Below, piece after piece: positions 60,255-64,000 of a DNA stretch of 64,000 nt (positions are counted from its first letter, which is position 1; each line of letters starts with the position of its first letter). This DNA comes from Caryophanales bacterium UBA6259 (GTDB taxonomy: Bacteria; Bacillota; Bacilli; Tepidibacillales; Tepidibacillaceae), in the NCBI GenBank assembly GCA_002441135.1, contig DJVJ01000007.1:37228-101227 (forward strand). The letters run 5' to 3'. The notes below the pieces were generated by a model, which was not told the DNA's origin, made no database searches, and was given only the letters and a program-made list of their open reading frames with translations. A program made the translations under genes and the position numbers.

Positions 60255-61064
60255 ATGAAAGAAGAACAATGGAAGGACTATTTTATCCCATATGAACAAG
60301 CAGTAGAAGAATTAATGGTGAAATTTCAGAATTTGAGTCATCAATTTCGCATGAAAAAGATCCATTCACCTATTGAGCTTGTCTTTGGTAGAGTAAAAAA
60401 TATCAACAGTATTATAAACAAAGCAAAGCGATATGGAATACAAAAAATAGATGAAAAAATTGGGGAATACATAAAAGACATTGCAGGTATTCGTATTATC
60501 TCACAATTTGAGGACGATATTGATGCAGTAGTGGCAATGATTGAGCAAAGAACTGACCTTACAATTGTGGAAAAAAGAGATTATATTAGAAATCCCAAAA
60601 GCAGTGGCTATCGTAGTTATCATGTAATTGCTGAATATGAAGTGATAACAGCTTTTGGTACACGGAAAATTTATGTTGAAATTCAATTACGAACAATGGC
60701 AATGAATTTTTGGGCAACGATTGAACATTCTTTAACCTATAAATACGCAGGAAATATTCCAGCTTATATTGATGAAAGATTACAACAGGCTGCAATTGCT
60801 TCTGCAAAACTAGATAATGAAATGTTCCAAATAAGAGAGGAAGTTAAGCAAGCCCAAACATACTATAGTATATATCGTGAAATTCGTAATTTAATACAAG
60901 TCATTCATTCTTTAGGTAAAGCGAACAGTCATAAAGAGTTAATTGAAAAAGCACATCGTTTCATGTCTGAAACGAAAGAGATTGAAAAGCTACAAAATGT
61001 AAAAAATGAACTAATCTGTGCTATCGGCAATGACAAGGTCTTAATGGAAGGGGATTATATCTAA
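60255..61064 (+). CDS. relQ: small alarmone synthetase (RelQ/YjbM-type GTP pyrophosphokinase)
   Basis: 269 aa from ATG 60255 (GGGGGA upstream). EEQWKDYFIPYEQAVEELMVKF, HSPIELVFGRVKNINSI, IKDIAGIRIISQFEDDI, SSGYRSYHVIAEYE and VEIQLRTMAMNFWATIEHSLTYKYAGNIP match YjbM/RelQ, which makes (p)ppGpp from ATP and GTP/GDP; no HD hydrolase domain is present. It is about 60 residues longer at the C-terminus than YjbM (EIRNLIQVIHSLGKA.. onward). Its stop is directly followed by the dipeptidase start. Confidence 0.9.
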   Translation: MKEEQWKDYFIPYEQAVEELMVKFQNLSHQFRMKKIHSPIELVFGRVKNINSIINKAKRYGIQKIDEKIGEYIKDIAGIRIISQFEDDIDAVVAMIEQRTDLTIVEKRDYIRNPKSSGYRSYHVIAEYEVITAFGTRKIYVEIQLRTMAMNFWATIEHSLTYKYAGNIPAYIDERLQQAAIASAKLDNEMFQIREEVKQAQTYYSIYREIRNLIQVIHSLGKANSHKELIEKAHRFMSETKEIEKLQNVKNELICAIGNDKVLMEGDYI

Positions 61065-62477
61065 ATGAATTGGAAAATGGAAGCAAAGGAAAGAGAACAG
61101 GAATTAGTTAAAGATACTCAAGAATTTTTGCAAATAAAAAGTGTATTAATGGAAGTAGAAAAAGAAGAGGGAGCTCCTTTTGGGAGAGGAATCAAAGAAG
61201 CACTAAATTATGCTTTGCAAAAATGTAACCAGTTTGGAATGATCACTAAAAATTTAGATGGATATGCTGGACATGCCGAAATTGGTGTGGGAAAAGATTT
61301 AATTGGGATATTATGCCATGTGGATGTGGTTCCAGAGGGAGATGGTTGGTCATCGCCTCCTTATTCTGCAGAAATTAGAGATGGTAAGATTTTTGCTAGG
61401 GGAGCAATAGATGATAAAGGACCGACCATGGCTGCTATTTATGCAATGAAAATTGTTAAGGAGTTAGGTTTGCCTTTATCAAAAAGAGTTCGCTTAATAT
61501 TAGGAACAGATGAAGAGTCCCATTGGAGAGGCGTAAATTATTATTTTGAAAGAGAAGAAATGCCAACCATGGGTTTTGCTCCAGATGCAGATTTTCCGAT
61601 TATTATTGCTGAAAAGGGAATTGTTAATGTACATATTCAACAACAAACAGAGGTACACAATAGTTATCCTCAAGAGAATTTTATTACATTAACCACTTTT
61701 TATGCTGGGCAACGTTCCAATATGGTCCCAGATTTAGCAAAGGCAACTTTTAGTGGACAAAGGGATGAACTAGAAGGGCTTAGAAATAGATTTGAGGTGT
61801 TCTTACAGCAATATCCTCATCACGGAAATGTTAATCAAGTAAATGACAAACTTGAGATAACATTAAAAGGGATTTCTGCACATGGAATGGAACCGCACAA
61901 AGGGGTAAATGCAGGATTAGAACTAATTCATTTTTTAGTACAGCAGCGGGAAGCTATTATGGTTCCAAGCTGGATGAGTTGGATGGATGAACACCTATAT
62001 GGTGAACATTTAGGAACCAAGTTGGGAATTTCCTTTACGGATGATATTACAGGTCCTTTAACTGTTAACCCCGGGATTATCCAATTTATCGATCAAACTT
62101 TTCAATTAGTATTAAATATCCGCTATCCTGTTACAACAGCATATGAGGAAATGATTGAAAACCTAAAAAGATTAGTTCAACATGGGAATTTAGAAATAGC
62201 TGATATTTCTAATTCAAAACCACATCACGTAGATAAAGAGCATCTATTGGTAAAAACGTTGCAAAAGGTTTACGAAGAACAAACAGGAGCTAAAGCAACA
62301 TTACTTTCAATAGGTGGGGGAACCTATGCAAGAGCGTTAAATTCTGGGGTAGCCTTTGGTCCCCTCTTTCCTGGTAAAGAGGAAACTGCTCATCAAAAAG
62401 ATGAGTATATAGAAATTGAGGATTTATTAAACGCAACAGCAATCTACGCACAAGCAATTTATGAATTGGCAAAGTAA
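61065..62477 (+). CDS. pepV: M20-family dipeptidase (PepV-like)
   Basis: 470 aa. HVDVVPEGDGWSSPPYSAEIRDGKIFARGAIDDKGPTMAA with the metal ligands, GTDEESHWRGVNYYF, and ISAHGMEPHKGVNAGLELIHFL are PepV signatures. Di-zinc enzyme that cleaves dipeptides. ATG abuts the relQ stop, so the two are one operon. Confidence 0.92.
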   Translation: MNWKMEAKEREQELVKDTQEFLQIKSVLMEVEKEEGAPFGRGIKEALNYALQKCNQFGMITKNLDGYAGHAEIGVGKDLIGILCHVDVVPEGDGWSSPPYSAEIRDGKIFARGAIDDKGPTMAAIYAMKIVKELGLPLSKRVRLILGTDEESHWRGVNYYFEREEMPTMGFAPDADFPIIIAEKGIVNVHIQQQTEVHNSYPQENFITLTTFYAGQRSNMVPDLAKATFSGQRDELEGLRNRFEVFLQQYPHHGNVNQVNDKLEITLKGISAHGMEPHKGVNAGLELIHFLVQQREAIMVPSWMSWMDEHLYGEHLGTKLGISFTDDITGPLTVNPGIIQFIDQTFQLVLNIRYPVTTAYEEMIENLKRLVQHGNLEIADISNSKPHHVDKEHLLVKTLQKVYEEQTGAKATLLSIGGGTYARALNSGVAFGPLFPGKEETAHQKDEYIEIEDLLNATAIYAQAIYELAK

Positions 62478-62560
62478 ACATTTTACTATTATCTATCTGA
62501 GGTTTTCGTGTTAATATAAAATTATAAGTGAAAAGATTTTTAAAAAGGGGAAGAGTGGAC

Positions 62561-62785
62561 ATGGATATTGTAATACCTATTGTAACTTTTGTTGTAGGAG
62601 CTATCGGAGGATTTGCAGGAGGCGTTTTTTACTTAAGAAGACAGATGAGTAATATGTCCATGGATAATAAGCAAATTCAGCAAATGGCCAGACAGATGGG
62701 AATGAATTTAAATCAAAAACAATTGAATCAAATGAATCGCAAAATGAAAAATGTGAAACCAACTTTTGGAAACAAGAAAAAATAA
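62561..62785 (+). CDS. yneF: YneF family membrane protein (UPF0154)
   Basis: 74 aa from ATG 62561 (AAGGGGAAGAG upstream). One N-terminal membrane segment (IVIPIVTFVVGAIGGFAGGVFYLRRQM) and a basic tail with MARQMGMNLNQKQLNQMNRKMKN, the YneF signature. Function unknown. Confidence 0.9.
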   Translation: MDIVIPIVTFVVGAIGGFAGGVFYLRRQMSNMSMDNKQIQQMARQMGMNLNQKQLNQMNRKMKNVKPTFGNKKK

Positions 62786-62805
62786 TAGTCAAACAAAACA
62801 ATTAG

Positions 62806-62838
62806 TAAAGCATCTCCTTTTAGGGGATGCTTTTTTTG
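62806..62838 (+). terminator. terminator of yneF
   Basis: AAAGCATC and GATGCTTT pair, with CCTTTTAGG continuing the hairpin, then a run of T. Confidence 0.82.
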
Positions 62839-62919
62839 CAAATCGTTCACTTCAATGATAGTCAAAAAGTCCTTTGCAGTGCTAAAATAAGTTATTGATA
62901 TTTTTGGGAGGCTAAAGGA

Positions 62920-64000
62920 ATGTTTTTTAGAGAAAAAGATACAAAAATTTCATCAGAACGAATTTCAAGCTGGGATCATCATCAAGTTATACTGGATGTG
63001 AAAGAGGAGCAAATTAAGCAAAAGCTTTCTATGATTGGAATAGATGAAGAAACCTTAAAAATAATGAAAGAACAAAAAAGTTTATTTGAGGCCAATGCAG
63101 ATCGCGTAGTAGAGAAGTTTTACGAAAAGGTAACTGCTATTCCTCATTTGATGAACATCATTGATCACCACAGTACTATAGAGCGTTTAATAAAAACACA
63201 AAAAGTATATTTTTTAAGTCTGGCTGATGGTGTTATTGATCAACAATACATAGAAAATAGAAAACGAGTAGGTAAAGTTCATGAACGTATTCAATTAGAT
63301 TCAGAATGGTTTTTTGGCGCCTATCAAATTTATTATAAAGAAGTTATCCCTTTGTTAATGAACAAATATCTAGGAGATCCTCGCGTATCTGAGGTTATTT
63401 TGGCATTTACTCGTTTGACGACCTTTGATATGCAATTAGTAGAAGAAACTTATTTAGAAACCTATACTTCAAAAATGTTAAAACTGGATGAAATTAAACG
63501 TTTGGAGCAACAGCTACTTCATTCTAGTGAAGCATTAGTGGCAAATGTCGAAGAAACCTCTTCATCTGTTCAAAATATGTATGCAAGCTCAGAGGAAATT
63601 AGTGCAGCAGCAGAAGAAGCAGCAGTTCACGCTGAACAAGTACAAAATATGGCGGAAAATGGAGGGAAAGTGGTTAATCAAACACTTCTACAGATTCGTG
63701 AAATTGAAGCCCAAATGTATAATTTAAAGGAAAGCACTAATCGGATAAATGATAGCTCTAAAAAAATTAGTGAAATCATTTTAGTTATTCAAGGAATAGC
63801 AAAGCAAACAAATATACTTGCTTTAAATGCCTCCATAGAGGCAGCAAGAGCTGGGGAGCATGGCAAAGGATTTGCAGTAGTTGCTGAGGAAGTGAAAAAC
63901 TTGGCCCAAAGTACTCAAACAGCACTTGAAGATATTAGAATTCTTATCACTAAATCCCATGAGGCAGTAGAAGATATGTTAGAGGTTGTAAAACAAACGG
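62920..64000 (+). CDS. hemAT: globin-coupled methyl-accepting chemotaxis protein (HemAT), 3' end cut by window
   Basis: 360 codons to the window end with no stop. The N-terminal sensor globin (about 1-180) has proximal His121 in VGKVHERIQLDSEWFFGAY and Tyr68 in KFYEKV, equivalent to the heme-pocket Tyr70 of B. subtilis HemAT. A coiled-coil linker leads into the MCP signalling domain with the conserved hairpin IAKQTNILALNASIEAARAGEHGKGF. It is soluble, without membrane segments, as in HemAT, which senses oxygen and drives aerotaxis through CheA. ATG 62920 has GGGAGGCTAAAGGA upstream. Confidence 0.94.
   Translation, partial: MFFREKDTKISSERISSWDHHQVILDVKEEQIKQKLSMIGIDEETLKIMKEQKSLFEANADRVVEKFYEKVTAIPHLMNIIDHHSTIERLIKTQKVYFLSLADGVIDQQYIENRKRVGKVHERIQLDSEWFFGAYQIYYKEVIPLLMNKYLGDPRVSEVILAFTRLTTFDMQLVEETYLETYTSKMLKLDEIKRLEQQLLHSSEALVANVEETSSSVQNMYASSEEISAAAEEAAVHAEQVQNMAENGGKVVNQTLLQIREIEAQMYNLKESTNRINDSSKKISEIILVIQGIAKQTNILALNASIEAARAGEHGKGFAVVAEEVKNLAQSTQTALEDIRILITKSHEAVEDMLEVVKQT

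Noticed and set aside
1..64000. tRNA, rRNA, CRISPR arrays, insertion sequences, phage genes
   Set aside because: None recognised on reading both strands; no transposase or integrase motifs and no regularly spaced repeats were seen.

Overview
The window is about 64 kb of AT-rich DNA from a low-GC Firmicute, most likely a member of the Bacillaceae with an anaerobic or facultative lifestyle. Many genes are orthologues of the Bacillus subtilis yui-yum-yut-yun block (YuiA, YuiC, PepA/YuiE, YuiF, YuiH, YumB, YumC, YuzD, YuzB, YutM, YutG, YutD, YunA-like). Strong GGAGG ribosome binding sites, T-run terminators, a T-box, a preQ1-type leader and a Zur box also fit Bacilli. Rubrerythrin, selenocysteine codons and nickel-pincer cofactor genes point away from a strictly aerobic Bacillus; a Tepidibacillus/Vulcanibacillus-like organism is my guess, not a demonstration. 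I saw no rRNA or tRNA gene, IS element, phage or CRISPR array.

Layout. 1-4.7 kb: end of an oligopeptide/dipeptide ABC transporter operon. 4.7-6.7 kb: T-box leader and argS. 6.9-11.1 kb: a two-component system and a sodium-dependent (NSS) transporter with its tiny partner. 11.1-17.1 kb: M23 peptidase, then the nickel-pincer maturation genes (larC2 on +; larE-larB-larC1 on -) and a TIGR00300 enzyme. 17.2-19.9 kb: Zur-type operator and znuACB. 20-36 kb: housekeeping and small conserved genes (NUDIX, DUF3501 plus rubrerythrin, QueT with leader, GlpX, HepT-like, SufR-like regulator, a GAF/HD-GYP gene broken by a stop, PgpA, hydroxyacid dehydrogenase, Nfu, YuzD/YuzB, YumC, an Rrf2 regulator). 35.7-42.5 kb: NDH-2, NUDIX, then a glycerate unit (CdaR regulator, cre site, glycerate kinase, KdgT-like permease, LarA racemase). 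42.7-52.4 kb: yui-like block, type III polyketide synthase with methyltransferase, small proteins. 52.5-55.5 kb: lutABC behind a LutR-like operator. 56-60 kb: two selenoprotein genes. 60-64 kb: RelQ-like alarmone synthetase, PepV-like dipeptidase, YneF and the start of a HemAT globin chemoreceptor.

The most striking content is a pair of selenoprotein genes 2.5 kb apart. One is a peroxiredoxin whose peroxidatic residue 47 is encoded by UGA (56285-56881). The other is a thioredoxin-like protein with a U-G-K-C redox motif (59386-59808, minus strand). Each UGA is followed by a hairpin whose apical loop begins exactly 17 nt downstream, as expected of bacterial SECIS elements. Conventional gene calling would truncate both, so they are easily missed.

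How genes work together. LarB/LarE/LarC build the nickel-pincer nucleotide cofactor used by LarA, which is encoded about 25 kb away beside a glycerate kinase and a permease; that context suggests racemisation of a 2-hydroxyacid such as glycerate or lactate. LutABC then gives an L-lactate oxidation route. LarC is split into two convergent genes, and LarC2 appears to carry a worn-down copy of a LarC1-like domain at its N-terminus.
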